NCBI GenBank assembly: GCA_002148405.1
Contig: MUGG01000003.1
Coordinates: forward strand, 1-64,000
Reading direction: 5' to 3'
DNA length: 64,000 nucleotides
Source: Alkalinema sp. CACIAM 70d
GTDB lineage: Bacteria; Cyanobacteriota; Cyanobacteriia; Leptolyngbyales; Leptolyngbyaceae
Both the position numbers and the translations under genes were made by a program. Each line of letters starts with the position of its first letter. Position 1 is the stretch's first letter. The notes beneath the pieces were generated by a model. The model was not told the origin of the DNA, ran no database searches, and was given only the letters and a program-made list of their open reading frames with translations. Shown here piece after piece: positions 39,253 through 47,165 of the stretch.

Positions 39253-39462
39253 TTACCAATCACTGAAGGTTGTGTGGGTGGTTGCTGTTTGACTTTGCTG
39301 AACAGGCTGGGCAAAAAATTCAGCCGTAGTTTCCTGTCGAAGAACAACTCCTAGCTGCTCTTCGATCGCGGCAGTCACCTCCGCACAGGAAGCACCGACA
39401 ATACCTGTCACCTTTTCTTGAACCCGACCATCTGGATAGATGATAAATTCCAGCGTTTCCAT
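39253..39462 (-). CDS. DUF2997 family small protein
   Basis: A 69-residue protein starting METLEFIIYPDGRVQEKVTG and continuing GASCAEVTAAIEEQLG, the DUF2997 pattern (a beta hairpin followed by a helix with a conserved Cys). The family is nearly always encoded with Ycf35 and a ferredoxin, as here. The last 20 residues (FFAQPVQQSQTATTHTTFSD) appear disordered. Function unknown. Confidence 0.85.
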   Translation of the reverse strand: METLEFIIYPDGRVQEKVTGIVGASCAEVTAAIEEQLGVVLRQETTAEFFAQPVQQSQTATTHTTFSDW

Positions 39463-40175
39463 CCTGCTCGCTCACCAGATTTTGCAAGGGATCTAACCGA
39501 ATCGATGTAGCTTTAGGATCGGTCAACCTTGATTCAAGGCACTTAATTAACCAATCTTGATCAACTGCATCGAATTGACGCGGAACGTTACAAAACTTAC
39601 TAATTCCATTAAGTAACGCCTCGACTATCTGTCAGTGTCGCTTAACTTATCTAGGCCGTCAAGAGACAGGGCTGATCAAAGATGATTGAGAAAACTCTAT
39701 AGGTATTGCGGCTTTACCTCCACCGCTGACCGATTTTGTCTGTGTCCCGCGACTTTTAAACGGTCACTTAGCTTTTAAGAAGTCCTTAAGGTAGGCTTTA
39801 AACAGTCTTCATCCCCCACATCTTCGACATATTTCTACACACTTTATGTCTACGCAAGGTCTACGCAAGATTGGCTAAGCAGGGTAGAGCAAACTTGAAC
39901 TACGTATGTGAATTACCTAGGGTGACAGTAAATATAGGGATCCGGCTCCATAGGCTGAAGTTTGAGCGATCGCAGCATTCAAGCAGGATTACGGATGAGT
40001 TTTGACAAGACCAACCGGTGTCATCCGAGATGTCAACCATTGGGAGTGAATACCGTGAGGGGTGATACCCCGTAGAAGCTCGTGGGTCAACTGAGTTACC
40101 AATGATACATCAGGGATTGCATCTACTACTGAATTACTGCCCTGATCCAACTGTTGAATCCCCGGTGTATTGATC
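39463..40175. other. 713-base divergent gap, no gene seen
   Basis: The gap lies between the DUF2997 gene and the Ser/Thr kinase, which are transcribed apart, so both promoters must be here. No RNA gene, repeat or convincing small ORF was found in it. Confidence 0.4.
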
Positions 40176-41792
40176 ATGGCTGACTTAATTCCCATTGGTA
40201 CGCTCATTAGGCAACGTTATCTGATCCAACAAGTTTTAGGTCAGGGCGGGTTTGGTAGAACTTATCTTGCCCTAGATCAAGAACGATTTGGAGAAGGGTG
40301 CGTCCTCAAAGAGTTTACTGTGCCCTATGCAGATGAAGCCTTGCTAAAAAAAGCGAGAACGATGTTTCAGCGGGAAGCCAGTACGCTGCATCAAATCCAA
40401 CACCCCCAAATTCCGCAATTTCAGGCAGCATTTGAGAGTGACGATCGCCTATGGCTTGTCCAAAGTTTGATCCAGGGCAGCACCTACCGTACCTGGTTAA
40501 ATCAACGGAAGGCAGAAGGCCGTACCTTATCCGAGTCAGAAGTGTTGCTACTGCTGGGGCAACTGTTACCCGTTTTAAGCTATCTCCACGATCGTCGCAT
40601 TATTCACCGCGATATTTCTCCGGACAATATTATCCTCCAACCCCAGTCATCCTCCCCTGATCCCACGTCTTTGCAGGGCACTCCTGTACTGATTGATTTT
40701 GGTGCAGTCAAGGAGGCCACAAGTGGTTTAGCCCTTGTTTCTTCCATGACTCGCGTTGGTAAAATTGGCTACGCGCCCCCCGAACAACTCCAAACAGGGA
40801 GTGTCCATCCCCACAGCGATCTATATGCCCTGGCGGCAACTTGTTTAGTTTTACTGACTGGTCGAGAACCCCAGGATCTGCTCGATAGCCATAGCTTGAC
40901 TTGGCGTTGGCAGCCTTACACCCAAATCAACGATCGCTTAGCTCAGGTGTTACTCAAGATGTTGTCCTTGCATCCGGGCGATCGCTACCAATCCGCCCAG
41001 GACGTTTGGGTTGCACTTCAGCCCATCTTAACGGGCTTGCCCATTACTCAAATGGTGGTTCCCCCCGGCACCTCTTCCAATTCCACCAACCATCCCCCAA
41101 TGGGTTCTGCGAGCCATGCCACTGCTCCCGTCGCGCGGCCCAAGACGCAATCCCGCCGTCCACCACTCCAAATGCCCCGAGTGTCGTCAATGTCCGCCAT
41201 TCTGGCCAGTCTGGTAGTAGTGCTGGGCATGGGAACTTGGATTTTCCGGTTGCCGATCCCCAGTGGCACAACCCATACCCTTCAATCTGATGCGGTGGCT
41301 TCCACGGTTTCCGCCGATCTGGCTCTAAATGCCAATGGCACCCAAACAATTTTGTTTAAACCGGGTGAAATTTCTGCCCTGGTGCAAGGAAACCTCCAAG
41401 ATAAACCCACCCAAACCTATCGCCTCAGAGCAGCTAGGGGGCAGATCATGAGCGTGATCTTGGATGGTTCGGGAGTCGTCATGAACTTACTCAAATCCAA
41501 TCAAGAGCCGATCGACAGTGCGTCTCAACAAACGCGGAGTTGGACAGGACAACTCCCGTTGGATGATGAATATGAGCTGCAGATCACAGGATCGGGATCC
41601 TATGCCATCGATGTCTCAATCACGCCCTTAAGTCGATCGGAGGCAACGGAGGCCCCACAGACAGACCTGGAAAAACAGCAGCCTAATACTTCTAACAAAT
41701 CCCAAAAAGGTAGACGCAAGGTTGCCAACCAACTGGTTGTAAAACAAATTGCGGCCAAGCAGAGCGACTTCGATCGAGATCGCACTCAATAG
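40176..41792 (+). CDS. Membrane-anchored Ser/Thr protein kinase with PPC-like sensor
   Basis: A 538-residue receptor-like kinase from the ATG at 40176 (TTG two codons upstream also open). The kinase domain spans about 10-265: glycine loop LGQGGFGRTYLA, ATP lysine in VLKEFTV, catalytic Asp146 in IIHRDISPDNIIL, DFG in IDFGAVKEA and APPEQL. A Pro/Ser-rich linker (about 285-340) precedes a single membrane helix (ILASLVVVLGMGTWIF). The outer C-terminal domain (about 385-480, LVQGNLQDKPTQTYRLRA, SGSYAIDVSI) resembles a bacterial pre-peptidase C-terminal (PPC) beta-sandwich, likely a ligand-binding sensor. The tail is basic. No phosphatase or target gene is adjacent. Confidence 0.88.
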   Translation: MADLIPIGTLIRQRYLIQQVLGQGGFGRTYLALDQERFGEGCVLKEFTVPYADEALLKKARTMFQREASTLHQIQHPQIPQFQAAFESDDRLWLVQSLIQGSTYRTWLNQRKAEGRTLSESEVLLLLGQLLPVLSYLHDRRIIHRDISPDNIILQPQSSSPDPTSLQGTPVLIDFGAVKEATSGLALVSSMTRVGKIGYAPPEQLQTGSVHPHSDLYALAATCLVLLTGREPQDLLDSHSLTWRWQPYTQINDRLAQVLLKMLSLHPGDRYQSAQDVWVALQPILTGLPITQMVVPPGTSSNSTNHPPMGSASHATAPVARPKTQSRRPPLQMPRVSSMSAILASLVVVLGMGTWIFRLPIPSGTTHTLQSDAVASTVSADLALNANGTQTILFKPGEISALVQGNLQDKPTQTYRLRAARGQIMSVILDGSGVVMNLLKSNQEPIDSASQQTRSWTGQLPLDDEYELQITGSGSYAIDVSITPLSRSEATEAPQTDLEKQQPNTSNKSQKGRRKVANQLVVKQIAAKQSDFDRDRTQ

Positions 41793-41899
41793 TAAATAGA
41801 GTTAGTCAGAAGTGAATTTAGTTAGAGGGACGCCCCTTAACCAGGAATTGATGCTTTCGGATGCTTGTTCAGAGGCTGAGAGCTTGAAAGACCGTCCAA

Positions 41900-42430
41900 T
41901 TAATCCAATTCAGCAATCCCGGACAACCTCAACGCAATTTCTTGGGCATCAAGGACAAGTTGAACCCGATCGCCATAGCGCAGATCGGGAATGAGCGGAG
42001 CCACAATCTCTAAGATAGAAGGATCCTGAAAGTGGTCAAGCTTAGTTTCAGGATGGGGATAGTAGACCCAGCCAGAATAGAGGCTTTCTCCAACCACAAC
42101 CCAGCTATGACAGAAAGAAAAGGTTTCACTGGCAAAACCTTCTATCCACTGAACCTCCGCAAAGGTATGGGCGGGCTGGCAAATTTCAAAAGTATGGGGC
42201 GCGATCGACACATTCAGTGTCCCCAAAAAGCAATCGGATAAATCCAATCCCCGTGCCTTAAAAAAGGGCAATTGCAACTCCAGAGTTCCAGCAGGATAGG
42301 GACTGGTCAGGGAGCGCCCAGAAGCCACTTGATATCCTGGCGTGACGATCCCTGCAACCGTGAAATGCCTACCTGTAATCAAGTTCACCATAGTTGATTG
42401 TTGCGCGAATCCTGACAGCAGAAGTGGCAC
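41900..42430 (-). CDS. Possible CTP-dependent riboflavin kinase-like (DUF120) protein
   Basis: A 176-residue protein that is not confidently known. From the GTG at 42430 or, more likely, the ATG at 42391 (163 residues) it reads LITGRHFTVAGIVTPGY, SPYPAGTLELQ, FLGTLNVSIAPHTFEI, SILEIVAPLIPDLRYGDRVQL. These match in order the archaeal CTP-dependent riboflavin kinase pattern (GTLNV box, then LEIIAP..LR...GD.V). A bacterial relative could bind a nucleotide or flavin, or only keep the fold. No riboflavin genes are near. The gene is convergent with the kinase. Confidence 0.5.
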   Translation of the reverse strand: MPLLLSGFAQQSTMVNLITGRHFTVAGIVTPGYQVASGRSLTSPYPAGTLELQLPFFKARGLDLSDCFLGTLNVSIAPHTFEICQPAHTFAEVQWIEGFASETFSFCHSWVVVGESLYSGWVYYPHPETKLDHFQDPSILEIVAPLIPDLRYGDRVQLVLDAQEIALRLSGIAELD

Positions 42431-42456
42431 AGGTAGAGCACGTGGGATAGGTGAGA

Positions 42457-43860
42457 TTAGAGTTGTTGTTTAATAGCACTCACTTTGCCATTGGGATCTA
42501 ACCGTAGAAAAATAGTACTTTTCTTCCCATCGGCAGCGGCAGGCGCGATCGGTTCTCCTTCAACCAGTCCTGTGCGATCGCGATATTGAGTCGCGGCCTC
42601 ATTGCGGGGAGTTACCGATTTCAACTCTCCAGCCGGATCAACCTCCAGCACATATTCCAAGCCCTCGGATAAACCCTCTGGTGGCTTCCATCGACTTTGA
42701 AAATATTTTTCGACCGCTTCTGCTTGAGAGGTATCTAGTACCGGAGCAGTTGGAGCCGACTTGCGAGCCGCAGCAGCAGAGGGTTGACTCACTGCACCTG
42801 CCTCATCACTGGATATGTTACTAGAACCAATTTGATCGACGATCGACGGGACAGGAACTTCCTTAACAGGCGGTGGCTGTTTGCCGACTTGGGCTGCATT
42901 CGGCACATTCTCCACCCGAGCACTTCCCGAACTGGCAGTTCCGGGAGGATTTTGGCTCACAATGACTTGGCCTGTCGCGGCAGGATTATTACCGCTTGTG
43001 CCTACAGGGTTACTAGGAGAACTACCGGAAAGTGTGCCCGTTGTCCCTGTTGGTGGGGTAGTGGTGATAATAGGGGGAGGCGGGGAACCGGGATTAATGG
43101 TGGCACTCGGGGGTAACGTTCCCGGCGGTGAGAGTAGCGGGGAGGGTGAAGGCGAAGACTGCGGTGGTTGTAGGGCAAGGCGTTGATCGCTGCTGCTGGC
43201 GGGTTGACTTGCCGTTTGAGGATTATTGTTCGATCGGCTCAGGCCATTGAGAATAGAGGCAGACAACCCAACCGCAACTAAAGCACCCGCGACCACCCGC
43301 CCCCAAGCGGCTGGAGAGTTCATCCAGGCAGGTTGATTGAGCGTAGGGAGAGCTGTTACATCAGCCGCATATTCATCCAAAGCAGTTGCTAAATCAGCCA
43401 ACTGAGTTGAAGTTAGATGAATTTCTGCACCGGATTGTTCAGTGGCTAAAGCCCCTAGGGTCAGGGTGTGGGATAGCAGTCCTTTCGGTTGCAAGGCAAG
43501 ACCATAGGGATTGGTCGGCGCAGCAAGGGTTGTGGTCAAGGGTTCGATCGTTGCCACCAAGCCCGTACCTACACCTGCCACTTGGGGCAGCAAATCACTA
43601 GATTGGTTCAGAAAGCTCTGCACATAGGTGGCAACAACATCGGCCAACGCTTCCAACTGATTGCGATCGCCCCGTAACGTCACCCATTGGTCTTCACTGA
43701 CACGGGGATCATCAAAGCTCAACTGAAACCGCACATTTTTTAACGCGGTATTCCCAATCCACTTCGCGAGTGGAGAAGGTTTCGCGGAAATTTCCAGCGT
43801 GCAAGTGGGAGGGGTGTACTTGCGCAAAATCGTGCTGTTAACGTTGGCTTGAGTCATCAT
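42457..43860 (-). CDS. DUF4335 family protein with one membrane helix
   Basis: A 467-residue protein from the ATG at 43860 (a second ATG is at 43857). The N-terminal 190 residues (ILRKYTPPTCTLEISAK, NVRFQLSFDDPR, VTLRGDRNQLEALADVVATY) match DUF4335. A membrane helix near 207-228 (VVAGALVAVGLSASILNG) is followed by a long Pro/Ser/Gly/Thr-rich linker and a C-terminal domain (FFQSRWKPPEGLSEGLEYVLEV to the end) with a TonB-C-like feel. It always travels with DUF3038, whose gene ends two bases before this start region. Function unknown; the topology suggests a periplasmic or wall-reaching C-terminus. Confidence 0.85.
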   Translation of the reverse strand: MMTQANVNSTILRKYTPPTCTLEISAKPSPLAKWIGNTALKNVRFQLSFDDPRVSEDQWVTLRGDRNQLEALADVVATYVQSFLNQSSDLLPQVAGVGTGLVATIEPLTTTLAAPTNPYGLALQPKGLLSHTLTLGALATEQSGAEIHLTSTQLADLATALDEYAADVTALPTLNQPAWMNSPAAWGRVVAGALVAVGLSASILNGLSRSNNNPQTASQPASSSDQRLALQPPQSSPSPSPLLSPPGTLPPSATINPGSPPPPIITTTPPTGTTGTLSGSSPSNPVGTSGNNPAATGQVIVSQNPPGTASSGSARVENVPNAAQVGKQPPPVKEVPVPSIVDQIGSSNISSDEAGAVSQPSAAAARKSAPTAPVLDTSQAEAVEKYFQSRWKPPEGLSEGLEYVLEVDPAGELKSVTPRNEAATQYRDRTGLVEGEPIAPAAADGKKSTIFLRLDPNGKVSAIKQQL

Positions 43861-43862
43861 GG

Positions 43863-44540
43863 TTAGGATGCAGAGGTCGGACGAGCAGTCGGGCGATGGG
43901 CTAAGGAGCGATCGAGCAAAGCAGACCACAGCCGCCGTGCCCCTTGATTCCCTCCGTAAAACATTAAATCAATCAGGAGTTTAAGGGCGAGGTGTGTCAA
44001 ACCCTCTGGCGAGGCCTCATCCCCTTCATCCATCCGTTCTTGGTAGGTATTTTGGAACGTATCCAAGTAATCCCCTAACAAGGATGCCTGATGGGGCGGT
44101 TTATTTTGCTCCGTCAATTGTTCTAACAAAGACACCGCGCGACGGATCAGCTCTTGGTGTTGTTTTGCCAAGTGGCAACTGATTAGAACCAAGGCACGGG
44201 CTTCTTCAACATCCAGCTTCTTGCGTCCTCCTTGGCCTTTGCGCAGGGGGCTGGCCTGCCGCAGTCGCCAGAGGGCCACCCGATCGGCCACGACGGATTC
44301 CAGCCCCAGCTGAGTTGCCGCTTGTAGCATGGCTTCAGACCCAATGCCCGCGATCGCCTCTAGCGCCAAGAGCACGAGATCAAGTTGCGCTTTGATATTG
44401 TCAAGCTGTTCTGGGTCAGGCGGCTGGGGCAGAGACAGTTCTGCAAAGGACGGCGCAGCGGTGATGGGAATGACGGTAGAGTTCATAGACGGCACAGGAT
44501 GCAAATTCGAAGGCCCAGGGTCGATAGGTTGTGGACTCAT
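43863..44540 (-). CDS. DUF3038 family protein
   Basis: A 225-residue soluble protein from the ATG at 44540; the open frame to 44609 lacks family likeness. It contains PDPEQLDNIKAQLDLVLLALEAIAG, SEAMLQAATQLGLESVVADRVALWRLRQASPLRKG and EARALVLISCHLAKQHQELI, the DUF3038 pattern, all helical. The gene runs directly into the DUF4335 gene, the usual cyanobacterial pair, so the two proteins probably act together. Function unknown. Confidence 0.87.
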   Translation of the reverse strand: MSPQPIDPGPSNLHPVPSMNSTVIPITAAPSFAELSLPQPPDPEQLDNIKAQLDLVLLALEAIAGIGSEAMLQAATQLGLESVVADRVALWRLRQASPLRKGQGGRKKLDVEEARALVLISCHLAKQHQELIRRAVSLLEQLTEQNKPPHQASLLGDYLDTFQNTYQERMDEGDEASPEGLTHLALKLLIDLMFYGGNQGARRLWSALLDRSLAHRPTARPTSAS

Positions 44541-44736
44541 GACGCAGTGGAAAAGTTTCTTGAAGAACCGTGCATTCTTGGACTGTCTCGCCAACCTGTC
44601 CCTCGCCAACCCATTTCTCAGGTTGCCGTTGGTACAAGGTGCTCTGTGAAAGTGCTCTGTGAGAATTCCGCCCGAATGCCTTCAGGGTATCATTTCCCAG
44701 GCTGAGCGTGGGCTAGGCGAAGGGAATCCAAACAAA

Positions 44737-44772
44737 TTAGCCCAAGCAATTTGGCCCAAGCAATTTAGCCCA
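44737..44772. repeat. 14-bp tandem repeat reaching a stop codon
   Basis: TTAGCCCAAGCAAT (44737-44750), TTGGCCCAAGCAAT (44751-44764) and a partial third unit TTAGCCCA (44765-44772). The third unit contains the stop codon of the polyprenol kinase family gene. Confidence 0.8.
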
Positions 44773-45505
44773 GAATTACGCTCATGGCATAGGCCGTGGC
44801 AGCGCTACCTAGGGGAACCGTGACATTATCAATCCCTAGTTTAGAAAAGGCTTCCAATCCCGTAGCCACGATCGCCACTAAGAGAGCAGAAATGACCAAT
44901 GGGCTGAGGGAAGTTCCCATGGAGGCCAGCACAAGTATCGTCATCACTGCACTAATCAGGGCCATGGTGAGCGATCCTTCCCAACTTTTTTTCATTCCCC
45001 CAAGGTAGTAGGTGTGGCTGCCAAATTGACGACCAATCAATCCCGCCAACCCATCGCCCCAGGTCATGATCAGAATCCCCAAGACCGCAAATTCCGGTAG
45101 ATTCTGGGGCCAGAACCAGACTGCCAGTAGGCCAATACTGAGGGCATAGAAGAACGTCCCTAGACTTTTTCGTCCCACGCTATCAATGCTGGGCAACAAC
45201 GGATAGAAAAAAGAGGCCAGGGCGATCGCGCCAAACAGAATAGCTGCCACCAGGATCACCCAAGTGGGAATAGCCATCCACCAGGCCAAGAGGATGATAT
45301 TGCCCGTGCCGATGTGCACCACCTTGCGCACCATCTCACTATCGGCGCGGGTGAATTGTTTGACACAGGTGGCTGCAATACCGACTAAACCGAGCCAGAG
45401 GGCCGCGATCGCCACTTTTTCTCCCAGGGTGTCAACTGATGCAAACCACTGAATCACAGCGTTTTTGACCTCCTTGCTCCTAGTTGGATCGATGATCTTT
45501 TCCAC
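44765..45505 (-). CDS. Polyprenol/phytol kinase family membrane protein
   Basis: A 246-residue protein with about six membrane helices of the SEC59/DGK1/VTE5-type CTP-dependent lipid kinase family. The family motifs are EMVRKVVHIGTGNIILLAW, ILIMTWGDGLAGLIGRQFG and YLGGMKKSWEGSLTM. In cyanobacteria, relatives phosphorylate phytol or phytyl-phosphate for tocopherol and chlorophyll salvage; which branch this belongs to cannot be told. The start is GTG at 45505. The last codons lie in a 14-bp tandem repeat. It is divergent from the frameshifted epimerase-like gene. Confidence 0.85.
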   Translation of the reverse strand: MEKIIDPTRSKEVKNAVIQWFASVDTLGEKVAIAALWLGLVGIAATCVKQFTRADSEMVRKVVHIGTGNIILLAWWMAIPTWVILVAAILFGAIALASFFYPLLPSIDSVGRKSLGTFFYALSIGLLAVWFWPQNLPEFAVLGILIMTWGDGLAGLIGRQFGSHTYYLGGMKKSWEGSLTMALISAVMTILVLASMGTSLSPLVISALLVAIVATGLEAFSKLGIDNVTVPLGSAATAYAMSVILG

Positions 45506-45594
45506 AATACTTTTTCACAATACTGGACAGACTGGATCGGTTCGCAGGAATTCATCTCGTAAGATTAACGGTGGAGATGAGTGAGAACAACACG

Positions 45595-46520
45595 ATGAAA
45601 GTAGCTGTAACGGGTGCCACGGGGTTTGTGGGCAGTCGATTAGTTGAACAATTACACATCGAAGGCCATGATGTAGTTGTTTTGACGCGCAATGTCAACC
45701 AAGCCCAACAACGATTTCCCAGTCAAGTATTTACCAGGGTGACGGTGGTGGCCTATACCCCTATGGCAGCAGGGGAGTGGCAAGGAGCCATTTCTGGTTG
45801 TGACGGGGTGGTAAATTTAGCGGGGGAACCGATCGCCGAACACCGCTGGACACCGGAACATAAGCAATTGCTATTAGACAGCCGCATTCTTACCACGCAG
45901 CATTTGGTAGAAGCCATTAACCAAGCGAATCCCAAACCATCCGTGTTGGTAAATGCGTCGGCGATCGGGTTCTATGGCACCAGCGAAACCGCTAGTTTTG
46001 ATGAAACCAGTCCAGCGGGGGGGATTTTTTAGCAGAGATTTGCCAGAAGTGGGAGGCGGCAGCGCAGGGGGTAACCGCGAGCGGAACTCGGCTGGTGATC
46101 TTGCGATTGGGCATTGTCTTGGGCATAGGTGGAGCGCTGGGCAAAATGTTGACACCTTTTCGTATGTTTGCCGGAGGGCCGATCGGGTCGGGGCACCAAT
46201 GGTTTTCCTGGATTCACCGGGATGATCTGGTGGCTCTAATCATGCAGGCACTCACCCAATCAGAAATGCAGGGAATTTACAATGCAACCGCCCCGAATCC
46301 GGTGCGGATGGAAGAACTCTGTCAAACTTTGGGACAGGTGCTCCAACGCCCATCGTGGTTACCGGTACCGAGTTTTGCCCTAGAAGCGATGTTAGGGGAA
46401 GGGGCAAAGGTGGTGCTGGAAGGCCAGCAGGTATTACCCAAAAATACGTTAGCCAGTGGGTTTCAGTATAGTTACCCCACGGTGAAACCTGCATTAGAAC
46501 AGGTATTGGCAGCGGGATAG
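45595..46520 (+). pseudogene. TIGR01777 family epimerase-like SDR, broken by a frameshift
   Basis: Two reading frames encode the two halves of one extended short-chain dehydrogenase of the TIGR01777/YfcH group. The first begins MKVAVTGATGFVGSRLVEQL (NAD(P)-binding TGATGFVG) and ends early at 46030-46032 after [10 protein letters not shown]. The second resumes in the next frame and contains [32 protein letters not shown] and a normal C-terminus. The break is at a run of seven Gs (46017-46023); eight Gs would restore [20 protein letters not shown] in frame. It may be a sequencing error, a recent inactivation, or a phase-variable switch. A longer GTG start at 45571 exists. The family is linked to cell-division inhibitor SulA-like annotations but acts on unknown substrates. 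Confidence 0.88.
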
Positions 46521-46548
46521 GCTGGTTGGAAGTGCTTCTCAAGCTCAG

Positions 46549-46600
46549 CTTGACCGATCGCGCGTTCTACAAAACTACAGACAGCGATCGGTCAAGTTTT
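46549..46600. terminator. Strong hairpin terminator built on a HIP1-like core
   Basis: CTTGACCGATCGC (46549-46561) and GCGATCGGTCAAG (46584-46596) are a perfect 13-bp inverted repeat with a 22-base loop, followed by TTTT. It lies between two convergent genes and can serve both strands. Confidence 0.75.
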
Positions 46601-46628
46601 GATCAGCGAAGTTGTATCGGCCCAGTTG

Positions 46629-46874
46629 CTAAGCGTCTGGATTCAGCTTTTTTGTAATCCAATTCACAACTCCGATCAGAATGGCTCCGGCCATCAACAA
46701 GCCCAGTGCAGGTTGCATAACAGGTTCCCAAAGGGAATACCAGAGATCAAAGCCAAGATTGATCTGATTATTGCGACCCATTAAGGCAATGACAAACCAA
46801 AAGAAACAAAAAAGAACAAAAAATAAATCTAACATCAGAATAAAGTTGAGACTTTTAATAATTTGGTCTTTCAT
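46629..46874 (-). CDS. Small conserved membrane protein with two helices
   Basis: From the ATG at 46874 the protein has 81 residues; the frame to 46937 adds 21 residues that do not look conserved. It opens MKDQIIKSLNFILMLDLFFVL, and has two membrane helices (LMLDLFFVLFCFFWFVIAL and LGLLMAGAILIGVVNWITK) separated by a loop FDLWYSLWEP. Proteins of this form are common in cyanobacteria but I know no function. It is alone on its strand. Confidence 0.65.
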   Translation of the reverse strand: MKDQIIKSLNFILMLDLFFVLFCFFWFVIALMGRNNQINLGFDLWYSLWEPVMQPALGLLMAGAILIGVVNWITKKLNPDA

Positions 46875-47165
46875 AGCGTAGGGTTGATCTGTTTGCGGTG
46901 AAGGGGAAGCTGACAGCCCGTTCCCCCTGGTGGTCAATCGTTATTCCTGGAGCCGTAGCGATCGCTCAAGCTGATCGCCTATTCAACTTAGATTCAGAAC
47001 AGGAACATACAAGTGTGGAAAAATGGTGATTTCTGATCTAATTTTACTATGAGTATTCCTGGTTTTCATGGCAGGTTGGCAGGGAATTTTCAGTAAAAGC
47101 ACTGCGGGAAAACCCTCTTGATTTCGCTCAGAGTAAGTTAGCCCTTTCTCCCCCTCAATTGAGAT

